Assembly (NCBI GenBank): GCA_963846855.1
Contig: CAWJXK010000008.1
Location: 1,956,440-2,020,439, forward strand
DNA length: 64,000 nt
Source: CAIWHR01 sp963846855
Lineage (GTDB): Bacteria > Pseudomonadota > Gammaproteobacteria > Burkholderiales > Casimicrobiaceae
Reading direction: 5' to 3'
How positions within the stretch are numbered: position 1 is the first letter of the stretch; each line of letters starts with the position of its first letter. Positions 1-8,635 of this stretch are shown here, in pieces. A program made the position numbers and the translations under genes. Under the pieces are notes generated by a model that saw only the letters and a program-made list of their open reading frames with translations, was not told the DNA's origin and searched no databases.

Positions 1-428
1 AGGAGCTCGCGCAGCTTCAATGTCTGCGGCTGCGCGCGATAGGGATAGCCCTCGACCAGGCGCACGCCACGGCGCTTCGCCGCGTCGAACATCGCGCGGG
101 CGTCCCCTGGCGACGTCGCGAGCGGCTTCTCGCACAGCACGTGCTTGCCCGCGGCGATCGCCAGGAGCGACCACTCCGCATGCATGGTGTTGGGAAGCGG
201 ATTGTAGATCGCCTCGATCGCGGGATCCGCCAGCAACGCCTCGTAGCTCGAATACGCGTGAGGGATTCGCATGTCGCGGGCGAACGTCTGCGCCTTGTCG
301 GCGTCGCGGCTGGCCACTGCGGTCACCTCGACCTTTCGCGACGGGCGAACACCATCGGTGAACTGACGCGCGATCCTGGCCGCGCCGAGAATGCCGATCC
401 TAAGTCGGTGTGGCGACGATGGATTCAT
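1..428 (-). CDS. Gfo/Idh/MocA family oxidoreductase, N-terminal part (runs off the window)
   Basis: This gene encodes an NAD(P)-dependent sugar or polyol oxidoreductase of the Gfo/Idh/MocA family, cytoplasmic. The 142 visible codons start with MNPSSPHRLRIGILGAARIA, where GILGAARIA is the Rossmann nucleotide-binding turn. They continue through NPLPNTMH and CEKPLA, the family's substrate-side and catalytic-lysine motifs. The C-terminal domain lies outside the window. It is the last visible gene of the minus-strand catabolic operon, 138 bp after the isomerase-like gene. The substrate cannot be read from the sequence, but the context suggests a hydroaromatic or cyclitol-type compound. A C-terminal fragment of the same family sits elsewhere in the operon (4329-4631). 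Confidence 0.85.
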   Translation of the reverse strand, partial: MNPSSPHRLRIGILGAARIARQFTDGVRPSRKVEVTAVASRDADKAQTFARDMRIPHAYSSYEALLADPAIEAIYNPLPNTMHAEWSLLAIAAGKHVLCEKPLATSPGDARAMFDAAKRRGVRLVEGYPYRAQPQTLKLREL

Positions 429-566
429 GTTGGAGGCTCTTCGAAGGTCGCGCTGGTAATTCAGCAATGGCACGGAAACACACCCGCCTCCCGCAGCATG
501 GCTCCGCTGGAAGGGTTGCCGCACGGGACACGTGCCAGTCCTGCGGCACGAACGTCGTGCCGCCGC

Positions 567-1451
567 TCACTGCGCGCTGCGCATCCGCTCGACGTTCGGC
601 ACCGGCAGCGTGCGGCGGAGGACGGTCTCGCCCATCCAGTCGGCAGCGCGGCGCGCGCGGTCGGCGACGGTTTCCGCGGGCAGCTTGAGATAGTCGTCGT
701 TGTAGACGTCGAAGCTGTAGTCGCCGAAATAGCCGAGCTTGTCGAGCTGCCGCACCAGATCGGCCAGCGCGTCGCTGTGCGCCCCTTCGCCGGGAAATAC
801 CCGGAAATGCGTGGCCGTCGCGTCGTGCTCGGAGGCCGAGCGGAATTCGTTCCACATGAAGTCCGACAGCTGCACGAGGTACGTCTGCTCCGGATCGAGC
901 GCGTCGATTTCCTCGCGTGGCGCGGGAGTGACCAGCGCGTCGAACAGGTCGACGGCGAGGCCCAGGCTCGGCGACGCGGCACGGAACACGAGGTCGCGTG
1001 CGGTGGCGAAGTCGGGCGCCGTTCGGCTTCCGGTGCGCGCCTTGTACGCGATGCGCACGCCGAGCGGAATGGCGAGCATCGCGAGCTTGCGCAGGTCGCG
1101 CACGGTCCGGTCGGCGTCCGGGTCGGCGTGCGTCGATGTCGTCGCCTCCACCAGCAGCAGGTTGCTCCCGATCCGGCGGCAGACGTCGAGCATCGATTTC
1201 GCGACGTCGACCTTGTATGCGTGCAGCTGGCCATCGAGGCCCTCGAAATCGCACAGCGACTCCAGCCCGGTGACGCGCAATCCGCTTTCGCGGACGCAGC
1301 GCGCGCCCGCCTCCACGCCCGACGGATGCGCGACGACGTCGGCGGCCGAGATCATCACCTGTGCGAATCCCGCGGCGCGGATCGCCACGAGCTTGCTCTC
1401 GAGCGTCCCCGCGAGCGACGCCGTATCCACGCCGAAATCGGCAAAATTCAT
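567..1451 (-). CDS. sugar phosphate isomerase/epimerase family protein, probable 3-dehydroshikimate dehydratase
   Basis: A 294-residue TIM-barrel protein of the xylose-isomerase-like (AP endonuclease 2) superfamily. Acidic and histidine residues typical of the metal site are visible in LLVEATTS, AVDLFD, YLVQLSDF and the FPGEGAH segment. In bacteria that use quinate and shikimate, a barrel of this type (AsbF, or the N-terminal half of QuiC) converts 3-dehydroshikimate to protocatechuate. That role is inferred here from the dehydroquinate dehydratase, shikimate dehydrogenase and HPPD-like neighbours. The start overlaps the stop of the upstream VOC gene by ATGA, so translation is probably coupled. 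An inosose or other sugar isomerase remains possible. Confidence 0.75.
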   Translation of the reverse strand: MNFADFGVDTASLAGTLESKLVAIRAAGFAQVMISAADVVAHPSGVEAGARCVRESGLRVTGLESLCDFEGLDGQLHAYKVDVAKSMLDVCRRIGSNLLLVEATTSTHADPDADRTVRDLRKLAMLAIPLGVRIAYKARTGSRTAPDFATARDLVFRAASPSLGLAVDLFDALVTPAPREEIDALDPEQTYLVQLSDFMWNEFRSASEHDATATHFRVFPGEGAHSDALADLVRQLDKLGYFGDYSFDVYNDDYLKLPAETVADRARRAADWMGETVLRRTLPVPNVERMRSAQ

Positions 1452-2338
1452 TTGCGCTTGTCGTGGTCGCTGTGGACGAGCTCGAACATCACGCTGCCGA
1501 GATAGGGCTTCGTCAGTGCCCCCCGGTCGCTGGTGTGCACCGCTGCCGATGAGACGAACTCGACGCCGCGCTTCTCGAGCTGCGCCACGGCAGCCGGCAC
1601 GTCGGGCGCGCCTAGGCCGACGCGCTGCAGATGCTCCTCCCACGCCACATCCGCGGCAGACGCGTCCGGCTCGATCAGCTGCAGATAGAAATTGCGGCTC
1701 GGGCTCTCCAGCAGCAGCCCCTTGGGCATGATGCCGAAGCGAACCTTGTTCGGCAGCGGCGTGAAGCCGAAGATCCGGGAGTAGAACTCGACCCAGTCCT
1801 GCGTACGGTCGGCGCCGATGTATTGGACGATGCCGAAGAAATGCAGGCCGGCGAACGCCGGCGGATGCGGGTCGACATTGGGGATGGGGACGAAATCGAT
1901 GTCGTAGATCGAGAACTGGTCGTAGCGATCGACGAAGTAGATCAGGCTGTCGCCGACGCCGTGGATGGCCGGGATGTTGAGCTCCATCGCCCGCGCCCGC
2001 ACCGGGATTCCCCAGGCGCCGAGGTCGAGCGCGCGGCGAAACGCGTGATCCGCATCGCGGACCCGGACCGCGAACGCGCTGATCACCGGACGCTCGACGG
2101 GCTGCGCGGTGCGCGGGACGTCGGCGGGCTGCGCGTTGACGATGACATTCATCGAGCCCTGGCGATAAAGCTCGACCTCGCGGGAGCGATGCCGCGCGAT
2201 CGGGCGAAAGCCCATCATTTCGAGCGTGCCGCCCAGCGCCTGCGGCTTCGAGGTCGCGAACTCGATGTATTCGATGCCCTCGAACCCGATGGGGTTGGCC
2301 GGCTCGGGAACGCCCTCGCGGACTGTGTCGCTCGTCAC
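1448..2338 (-). CDS. 4-hydroxyphenylpyruvate dioxygenase-like VOC protein (split QuiC partner)
   Basis: A 296-residue, two-module glyoxalase/bleomycin-resistance (VOC) protein resembling 4-hydroxyphenylpyruvate dioxygenase. It opens with GFEGIEYIEFAT. The second half carries LHFFGIVQYIG and ends in MFELVHSD, which match HPPD strands holding a His and a Glu metal ligand. Where HPPD usually has a His after Gln (QH), this protein reads LQRVGLG, so dioxygenase activity is doubtful. In QuiC-type 3-dehydroshikimate dehydratases an HPPD-like half is fused behind the dehydratase barrel. Here the two parts are separate genes in the reverse order with an ATGA overlap. The GTG start was chosen because GAGGAG lies just upstream. 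The nearby ATG is followed at once by a stop. Confidence 0.75.
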   Translation of the reverse strand: MTSDTVREGVPEPANPIGFEGIEYIEFATSKPQALGGTLEMMGFRPIARHRSREVELYRQGSMNVIVNAQPADVPRTAQPVERPVISAFAVRVRDADHAFRRALDLGAWGIPVRARAMELNIPAIHGVGDSLIYFVDRYDQFSIYDIDFVPIPNVDPHPPAFAGLHFFGIVQYIGADRTQDWVEFYSRIFGFTPLPNKVRFGIMPKGLLLESPSRNFYLQLIEPDASAADVAWEEHLQRVGLGAPDVPAAVAQLEKRGVEFVSSAAVHTSDRGALTKPYLGSVMFELVHSDHDKRK

Positions 2339-2455
2339 ATTCGCTCCTCGTCGTTTCGCATGCGCACAGGAAAGCGGCAAGGGATGCTCGGTCGGGGCGG
2401 TCTCCGCGACATCAGGGCATCGGATCGCCGACGGCACCAGATGGATGCTCCGCCG

Positions 2456-2482
2456 TTTGGCATCACCTGACGGAATGCCAAA
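2456..2482. promoter_or_regulatory. 27-bp inverted repeat, candidate operator inside the operon
   Basis: TTTGGCAT and ATGCCAAA form perfect 8-base arms around an 11-base spacer. The repeat sits in the 295-bp gap between the dehydroquinate dehydratase gene and the VOC gene, the largest gap in the operon's lower half. Its size and symmetry suit a dimeric regulator. No convincing sigma-70 promoter was recognised beside it, so its role is inferred. Confidence 0.45.
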
Positions 2483-2633
2483 TGATACGTGTCACTGACG
2501 TTGCGCGCCAGTTCGTCGCCGTGTCGCGAAGATCGGCACGTGCCGCGCCGCTGCGCATGGGTCGCGACCGAGGCGCCGCCAACGACACGATCCGCTGTGA
2601 TGACTGGAGGCGCGCGTCCACGGCCTCCATGAC

Positions 2634-3413
2634 TCAGTGTCCGCCACGCGCGCGGCGGATGACCTCGTAGACGGCGACGAGATCGGCGATCGGCATCTGC
2701 CCCGGCGCCGAACTGCCCTCGCCGACCGCGAAGCTCAGCGACGAGCCAAACACGCCGCCGATCATCCGGGTCACGGCACCGAGCGGCCCCATCGACATGC
2801 TGATCAGCGGGATGCGCGCCTTTGCCTCGGCCCGCGAGGTCGCAGCCAGCAGCGTCAGCACGTCGCCGCGGTCGCGCGGCATCACCGCGACCTTGGCGAC
2901 GTCGCCGCCCAGTCGTTCGGCCTCGAGAAATCGCTGAACGAGGAATTCCTGCCCGGGTGTGTAGGCGAAATTGTGATACGAAAGGATGACCCGAGTCGCG
3001 CTCGCGTGCGCCGCCGTTACGACGCGGCGCAGATGGTCGGCGTCGTTGCTCATCTCGAAATCCAGGAAATCGACCAGGCCGCTCGCGCCGACGGCATCGT
3101 ACAGGCGCACGACGCCCTCGTCGTCGAGCGCGATCGGCTCGCCGCCCTCCTTCGTCGAGCGCCGCGTGAAGATGATCGGGGCGTCGCCCGCGATTGCGCG
3201 CAGCGCCTTGCCGGTGTCCAGCACCGCCGTCACATCGCCGATGGCGTCGAAATAGTCGACGCGCCATTCGATGACGTCCGGCTTCTTGGCGACGACGGCC
3301 TTCGCCTCCGCAAGCACGCGCTCGCGCGTCCGGCCGACGAGAGGCGAGCAGATCAGCGGCGTGTCTCCGCCGAGCCTGCGCCCTCTGATATCGATGACCT
3401 TGGACGGATTCAT
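2634..3413 (-). CDS. aroD: type I 3-dehydroquinate dehydratase
   Basis: This 259-residue cytoplasmic enzyme dehydrates 3-dehydroquinate to 3-dehydroshikimate through a lysine Schiff base. The family's residues are all visible: EWRVDYF for carboxylate binding, IFTRRS, the catalytic His in SYHNF, the Schiff-base Lys in DVAKVAVM, the Arg-containing MGPLGAVTRM segment, and SSAPGQ near the end. The length is normal for type I enzymes (about 250). It follows the shikimate-dehydrogenase-like gene after 85 bp in an operon with a transporter and a dehydroshikimate dehydratase candidate. A catabolic role in quinate use is therefore more likely than aromatic amino acid synthesis. Confidence 0.9.
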   Translation of the reverse strand: MNPSKVIDIRGRRLGGDTPLICSPLVGRTRERVLAEAKAVVAKKPDVIEWRVDYFDAIGDVTAVLDTGKALRAIAGDAPIIFTRRSTKEGGEPIALDDEGVVRLYDAVGASGLVDFLDFEMSNDADHLRRVVTAAHASATRVILSYHNFAYTPGQEFLVQRFLEAERLGGDVAKVAVMPRDRGDVLTLLAATSRAEAKARIPLISMSMGPLGAVTRMIGGVFGSSLSFAVGEGSSAPGQMPIADLVAVYEVIRRARGGH

Positions 3414-3498
3414 GCTCGTTCCCCTCGTGCGAGCTCGATTATCGCATCCGCCGCTCTATCCGGCGCAGGCCGGGCGACTCGCGGACGCCGACTTGAGT

Positions 3499-4332
3499 TC
3501 AGTACGCGATCTTCGCCACGGCGCGGAGCTCGTCGGGCGTTGCCGTACCGAAGCCGAAGAACTCGAGGTACGCCGGGATCATTTCAAAAAGCATGTCGGT
3601 GCCGACGACATAAGGGCAGCCTTTCTCTTTCGCGGCCTTGAGGAGTGGCGTGATCTCCTGCTTCATCACGACCTCGCCAACGAAGGCCCGCGGCGAGAGT
3701 CGGGTCGGGTCGAACGGCAAGGGATCGGCGGCGTTCATCCCGAGTGGCGTTGCATTGACCACGAGATCGTAGCCCGCGGGATCGTTGCCTCGCTCCGCGA
3801 TGTCAATCTGGGGATAGTGCTTCCGCAACCGGCCTGCGAGTCCACTCGCCGCCTCGCCGTACGTATCGTATAGCGCAATCGCCGCGACGCTCTCCGCAGC
3901 AAGCGATGCGGCAATTGCCGACCCGACGCCACCTGCGCCGACGACTAGGCACCTTGCACCGGTGAACCGGAATCCCTTGCGCGCGAGACCGCGCGTGAAT
4001 CCTGCTCCGTCGAACATGTCGGCCAGCAGCGAGCCGTCCGGGCGCTTCAGCAGCGCATTCGCGGAGCCCGCGATCTTCGCGGTCGTGGTCGCGGCGTCGG
4101 CGAGCGCGACGGTGGTCACCTTGTGCGGCATCGTGACGAGCGCGCCGTGCAGATTGGTGAGCTTCGACAGCGACTTGAGGAATGCCGGGTAATCCTCGGC
4201 TCTGCAACCCATGGGCACCACGACCGCGTCGATGCCGGTATGCTCGAACCACGGGTTGTAGATTAACGGCGCCTTGAATGCCTCGGTCGGATACCCGATG
4301 TGCGCAATCAATTGGGTCTTGCCGCTGATCAT
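3499..4332 (-). CDS. shikimate/quinate dehydrogenase family protein
   Basis: A 277-residue AroE-type NAD(P)-dependent dehydrogenase. It has the catalytic Lys in TMPHKV, an Asp in MFDGAGF, the nucleotide fold VVGAGGVGSAIA, and VNATPLGM. The usual N-terminal substrate signature with paired serines is altered to IGYPTEAFKAP. This suggests a substrate other than plain shikimate, such as quinate or a related hydroaromatic acid. Its ATG overlaps the stop of the preceding oxidoreductase fragment by ATGA. Context points to oxidation of the imported compound before dehydroquinate dehydratase acts. The exact substrate is inferred. Confidence 0.85.
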   Translation of the reverse strand: MISGKTQLIAHIGYPTEAFKAPLIYNPWFEHTGIDAVVVPMGCRAEDYPAFLKSLSKLTNLHGALVTMPHKVTTVALADAATTTAKIAGSANALLKRPDGSLLADMFDGAGFTRGLARKGFRFTGARCLVVGAGGVGSAIAASLAAESVAAIALYDTYGEAASGLAGRLRKHYPQIDIAERGNDPAGYDLVVNATPLGMNAADPLPFDPTRLSPRAFVGEVVMKQEITPLLKAAKEKGCPYVVGTDMLFEMIPAYLEFFGFGTATPDELRAVAKIAY

Positions 4333-4631
4333 GCCGACCTCGGAACGGCATCGACGGAAGCGGGTTCGTCCAGCGTGCTGATGAGCCGTCCCGACGGCGC
4401 GGCTTTGGAGATGGCTTCGGCGACGCGCAGATTTTGCAATCCGTCGCGAGCGCTCACCAATGGCCCGGCCTCGCCGCAAATCACCGCGGCGAAATGCTCG
4501 ATTTGGGTCGCCAGCGGATTCTCACGCCATAGCGGCATCGTCCGCGTCGCGTACGGCTTGACCCAGAAGCCTTCGGCATCGCGGAGCCCGATCAACCGGG
4601 CATCGGCAACAATGATGCGTGCGCTGCTCAT
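4329..4631 (-). pseudogene. Gfo/Idh/MocA oxidoreductase, C-terminal fragment
   Basis: About 100 codons starting MSSARIIVADARLIGLRDAE and containing LATQIEHFAAVICGEAGPLV, typical of the end of the Gfo/Idh/MocA C-terminal domain. No Rossmann domain exists upstream, where dctM ends after only 43 bp. The piece is therefore a remnant left by deletion, or by a misjoin in the assembly. Its stop overlaps the next gene's start (ATGA), so it may still be translated and coupled. It does not match the partial gene at the left window edge as one simple split. Confidence 0.6.
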
Positions 4632-4674
4632 GGACGGTGTTGCCGGCGCGGCGCCCGCTCTTTCGGCGACGCCA

Positions 4675-5976
4675 TCAGCCCGTGTAGCCGAATAGTCGTG
4701 GCAGGAACAGCACCGTGGCCGGCACGTAGGTGATGATGAGCAGGGCAATAAACATGACGCCGAGAAAAGGCATCACCTCACGCACCATATCGCGCAGCGA
4801 AACGTTGGCGATCTTCGTCATCATGAACAGCAACAGCCCATAGGGGGGAGTGACGAGTCCGAACATGATGTTCGTCACAGCCATTACGCCGAAATGCACC
4901 GGATCGACACCCAGCGCCATGGCCGTCGGGAGCAGGACCGGCAGGATGACGAGAATGATCGTCGTGCCCTCCAGAAAGCAGCCCAGCACGAGCAGGATCA
5001 CATTGACGAGCAGCAGGAAGCCGGTCCGCGACAGGCTGGTGGCGGTCAGGATGGCGCTCACGGTCTTCGGGATGTTCTCGATGGTGATCACGTAGTTCAA
5101 TGCCATCGCACCCGCGATCAGCATGCCGATGGACACCGTCGTGCGAGCGCTCATGGTGAGGGAGCGGTAGATGTCGCGCGGACCGATGCTCCGGTAAAGC
5201 CCGCCGGCGATCAGCAGCGCGTAGGCAGCAGCCATGGCCGCGGCCTCGGTGGGCGTGGTGATGCCGCTGTACATGCAGGTGAAGAGGATGATCGGCATCA
5301 GGAGCGCCGGAAACGCCTCCTTCGTGATGCGGGGCATCTCGCGCAGGGGCACGCGCGCTTCCACCGGAAAATTGCGGCGCTTGCCCACGGCGACGATCAG
5401 CGCCATCTGCACGGCGCCGATCAGCAGCCCGGGGATCACACCACCGAGAAACAGATAGCCCACCGAGGTATCCGACACCAGCGAATAGACGACCAGCGGG
5501 ATCGACGGCGGGATGATCGGTCCGATCGTGGCCGCGACGGACGTCAGCGCCGCGGCGAAGGCCGGCGGGTATTTTCCTTCGCGCGTCATCAGGGCCTGCA
5601 TGAGTTTGCCCGCGCCGGCGGCATCGGCCAGCGCAGACCCCGACATGCTGGAAAAAACGATGGCCTGCGCAACGTTGACCAGAGCCAGTCCGCCGCGGAA
5701 GCGACCCACGAGCGCGTTGCAGAACCGCACCAGCCTGTCCATGATGCTGCCGGCGTTCATGAATTCGGCCGCGAGGACGAACAGCGGGATGGCGAGCAGC
5801 AGATAACTGGTCATCATTCCGTTGAGAATCTGCTCCGCCGCGGTGCCCACATCCAGATGCGCGGTCAGCAGGTACAGCACCGATCCGCCGACCATGGCCA
5901 GCCCGATCGGGAGCCCGAGCAGGCTCAGGGCGACAATGGTCAGCAGGGCGAGGGTGAATGGACTCGGCAGGCTCAT
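4675..5976 (-). CDS. dctM: TRAP transporter large permease subunit
   Basis: A 433-residue inner-membrane protein with about a dozen hydrophobic segments, the usual size for TRAP large (DctM) subunits. It contains the family's conserved stretches LLAIPLFVLAAEFMNAG and ATIGPIIPPSIPLV. Together with DctQ and DctP it imports an organic acid using an ion gradient. The start overlaps the dctQ stop by ATGA. In this operon the cargo is most simply a quinate- or shikimate-like acid, though this is inference from neighbours. Confidence 0.95.
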   Translation of the reverse strand: MSLPSPFTLALLTIVALSLLGLPIGLAMVGGSVLYLLTAHLDVGTAAEQILNGMMTSYLLLAIPLFVLAAEFMNAGSIMDRLVRFCNALVGRFRGGLALVNVAQAIVFSSMSGSALADAAGAGKLMQALMTREGKYPPAFAAALTSVAATIGPIIPPSIPLVVYSLVSDTSVGYLFLGGVIPGLLIGAVQMALIVAVGKRRNFPVEARVPLREMPRITKEAFPALLMPIILFTCMYSGITTPTEAAAMAAAYALLIAGGLYRSIGPRDIYRSLTMSARTTVSIGMLIAGAMALNYVITIENIPKTVSAILTATSLSRTGFLLLVNVILLVLGCFLEGTTIILVILPVLLPTAMALGVDPVHFGVMAVTNIMFGLVTPPYGLLLFMMTKIANVSLRDMVREVMPFLGVMFIALLIITYVPATVLFLPRLFGYTG

Positions 5977-6488
5977 GGCGCGCGCGCTTCGTCGGCCGCT
6001 GCGTCGGCAAGCGGTTCACCGCGTAGCGCCTCCCACAGCAACCACAGGTAGCGCAGGATCGTGGCCACCACGAAGATGAGATAGACCGAATAGAGCCAGT
6101 CGAGCCGAATGTTGAGGTACGACGACTGCTCGACCTTCATGAACGTGACGTACTTGTAGGTGCCGGGAAGCGACAGGCTGTACAGGACGACGGTCGCGAC
6201 CGAGACAATGATCGCCATCACGCGGCGCACGCGCGGCTTGGCGACCGACGTGAAGATGTCGAAGCGGATCTCGTCCTGCTCCTTCAGCGCCAGCCCGGTG
6301 CCGAGCAGCACCATCCAGAGCCAGCAGATGACCACGGTCTCGGTGGACCAGCCGGTCGGCAGATTGAGGACATAGCGGAAGACGATCTGGCAGAGGAACG
6401 CGACGAACATGATGCCGAGCAGCGCGGCAATCACGTTTTCTGCTCGGCGCTGCACCCAGCCGGCCACCCTTACGATGAATGAACTCAT
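5973..6488 (-). CDS. dctQ: TRAP transporter small permease subunit
   Basis: A 171-residue membrane protein with four hydrophobic helices. The first begins near ENVIAALLGIMFVAFLCQIV and the second carries WLWMVLLGTGLALKEQDEI, typical of the DctQ family. The start MSSFIVRV was preferred over an upstream in-frame ATG because it gives the usual N-terminus. It lies between dctP and dctM and overlaps dctM by ATGA. Confidence 0.92.
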   Translation of the reverse strand: MSSFIVRVAGWVQRRAENVIAALLGIMFVAFLCQIVFRYVLNLPTGWSTETVVICWLWMVLLGTGLALKEQDEIRFDIFTSVAKPRVRRVMAIIVSVATVVLYSLSLPGTYKYVTFMKVEQSSYLNIRLDWLYSVYLIFVVATILRYLWLLWEALRGEPLADAAADEARAP

Positions 6489-6614
6489 GCTCGTCCCCGT
6501 CCGCACGAACGCCTATGGCCGGCGCCAGACACCGCACGCATTCGCCGCATCGCCTTGCGTGCCGCGCCGGTCGCGAGCCGCATCGGCGGCCCGCGGCTTT
6601 TCATCCTGCCACGA

Positions 6615-7628
6615 CTACTTGACCGCGAGGATCTTGTCGAGGATCCCCGGCGCCCAGGACTTCGCCTCGTCAGAGGCGAGGTAGACCTTCTGGGCGTAGG
6701 CGCGGAATGAAGGAATGTCGGGTGGATAGACGTCGAGCCCGCGCTTCTTGAAGTCGTCGGCCAGCTCCGTCTCGCGCTTCAGGTGCTCCCCCACGCTCCA
6801 GGCGAGCTCCTTGTCGACGGCCGCCTGGAAACTCTTCTGTTGCGCCGGACTCATCGCGTTCCACGACTTCTGGTTCATGCAGAGCACATCGAAGGCGACA
6901 AGATGCGACGTCAGCACGATCTGCGACATAACCTCGTAGAACTTCATGTTCTGCACGTTGGGCAGCGGATTGTCCTGCCCGTCGATCGCACCGGTCTGCA
7001 GGCCCGTATAGGTTTCCGCGTAGGCCATCGGCGTGGGATTCGCGCCGAGCGAGCGGCCGAGCAGCTGCCACGCATCGCCGGGAGGCATCCGCAGCTTGAT
7101 GCCGGACATGTCCGCCGGAGTGCTGATCTTCTTCTTGGGCTTGAGGCCCACCTGCCGTGTGCCGTAGAAGGTCGGCCCGAGGATCTTGATCTTCAGCTGA
7201 TCCTCGGCCTGTTTCTTCATCTGCGTGCCGAGGTCGCTCGCGAAGAACGCGAGCACGTGGTGGGCGTCGCGGAAGGTGTAGGCGGACGTCAGCACCGACC
7301 AGGCAGGCAGCTGCTTGCTGATGTCCTGCGGCGCGATGTTGCCCATCTCCAGATTGTCCCGCTGCAGCGCAACAAGCTCGGTACCCTGCTTGAACAGCGT
7401 GCCGCCGTAGTACGGCTCGATCTGGAATGTCGCCTCGACGTCCTTCGACAGCATGCGCATCATGTCGGCACGGATGTCCTTGTCCGAGAACACCGCGGCG
7501 AAACGCAGCTTCGGCTTGTCCTGCGCCCAAGCGGGCAAGGCCTGCGTTGCGGCAAGTGCAAGGCCGGCCTTGAGCAGCGTACGACGGCGAATCCTGAATT
7601 CATGATTTCTCCTTGATGACGATTGCAA
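6615..7628 (-). CDS. dctP: TRAP transporter periplasmic substrate-binding protein
   Basis: A DctP-type solute-binding protein of about 330 residues. It has an export signal with an RRRTLLKAG core (twin-arginine-like) ending in ALPAWAQ. The family motifs FYEVMSQIVLTSHLV and AYAETYTGLQTGAIDGQDNP are present. The open frame begins with TTG at 7628. A much better start, ATG at 7602 with AAGGAG just upstream, is one base out of frame. A single missing base in the first few codons would join them as M-N-S-R-I-R-R-R. The true start is probably 7602, with an indel in this sequence. The ligand is presumed to be a hydroaromatic acid. Confidence 0.9.
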   Translation of the reverse strand: MQSSSRRNHEFRIRRRTLLKAGLALAATQALPAWAQDKPKLRFAAVFSDKDIRADMMRMLSKDVEATFQIEPYYGGTLFKQGTELVALQRDNLEMGNIAPQDISKQLPAWSVLTSAYTFRDAHHVLAFFASDLGTQMKKQAEDQLKIKILGPTFYGTRQVGLKPKKKISTPADMSGIKLRMPPGDAWQLLGRSLGANPTPMAYAETYTGLQTGAIDGQDNPLPNVQNMKFYEVMSQIVLTSHLVAFDVLCMNQKSWNAMSPAQQKSFQAAVDKELAWSVGEHLKRETELADDFKKRGLDVYPPDIPSFRAYAQKVYLASDEAKSWAPGILDKILAVK

Positions 7629-7680
7629 CTACCGGGTTGGCGCGGTGGCGCGGGCACAAGCATGTCGCAGCAATTCCTTC

Positions 7681-8583
7681 TTATAGAGCAAATGGTTCAC
7701 AAGCGTCACTTCGTGACCGCGGCCGTGGGCCGGAGGCGGATGCGGTCGCGCGCTGGCGATGAACCGGCTCTGGGTTCGCAGCCCTCGAGTGGCTCTTGGC
7801 GACAACGAGCGCGAGGCGGGCGACCTCCTCCGCGCCGACGGCCTTGGTCAACGCGACACGCGGGATCTCCAGCGCGTAGGGAATGTCCTGCGGCATCTGC
7901 GCGAGGATGCCGCGCACGTCGATTCCGCCTTCGCCGGGAAATTGGCGCTCGTCGCGCGCGGTATGAATGATTCCCGCCATCGTGACGGGAACCTCTTTCG
8001 CGGCATCGCAGACGTGCGCGAAGCGGAACCACTCCCGCGGCAGCGTGGCGAGCTGCTCGAGCGTCGAGTCGGACCGCCCGAAATGCAGCATGTCGACGAG
8101 GATCCCGGCATTGCTCCGGTTCACCGCGCGCACCACGCGCGCCGCCTCCGCAAGATTGCCCGTCTCTGTCCAGTGCGGGAATTCGAGGCTCACGAAGATG
8201 CCGCGCGCCTCCGCAAGATCGCACAGCCGCGCGAACCGCGCGATCTTCCGCTCGTGGTCCGGGTCGGGCAGCTGCGCGATGAGGTGATGCGCGCCCAGTT
8301 CCGCGGTCGCGTCGAGCTCCGCAATGAAATCCTCCGGCTCGAGCGACGGGTCCATCCGGAAGAGCTCGGCGTCATGCACCGCGACGCCCGTGTCGGCGAG
8401 CCTCGTCTTCGTCGCCTTCATCAGCGCGCCGTCGCGCGCGAGGTCGTAAAGCACTTCGTCGGGCGTCACGCGCGTCATTCGCAGTCCGACGTACCGATAA
8501 CCCATGCGCGCCGCCACGTCGATCACTTCCGGCGGCGTCAGCGACAGCACCGTCAGGTGCGCGAGCGAGTAGTCGTGCTTCAT
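7681..8583 (-). CDS. sugar phosphate isomerase/epimerase family protein
   Basis: A second TIM-barrel xylose-isomerase-like protein (300 residues), not closely similar to the one at 567-1451. Metal-site candidates are seen in VSLEFPHW, LVDMLHFGRS, FRFAHVCDA and FPGEGGID. The final 30 or so residues are basic and low in complexity, unlike the family's usual end, so a late frameshift or extension is possible. It lies between the TPP enzyme (52 bp) and dctP (52 bp). Candidate roles are an isomerase or dehydratase acting on an intermediate of the pathway. The substrate is not evident. Confidence 0.75.
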   Translation of the reverse strand: MKHDYSLAHLTVLSLTPPEVIDVAARMGYRYVGLRMTRVTPDEVLYDLARDGALMKATKTRLADTGVAVHDAELFRMDPSLEPEDFIAELDATAELGAHHLIAQLPDPDHERKIARFARLCDLAEARGIFVSLEFPHWTETGNLAEAARVVRAVNRSNAGILVDMLHFGRSDSTLEQLATLPREWFRFAHVCDAAKEVPVTMAGIIHTARDERQFPGEGGIDVRGILAQMPQDIPYALEIPRVALTKAVGAEEVARLALVVAKSHSRAANPEPVHRQRATASASGPRPRSRSDACEPFAL

Positions 8584-8635
8584 GGTCGGAGCCCGTGTCT
8601 TGGCGATGGAATCGTCTCGGTTACGTGTGCCGCGA

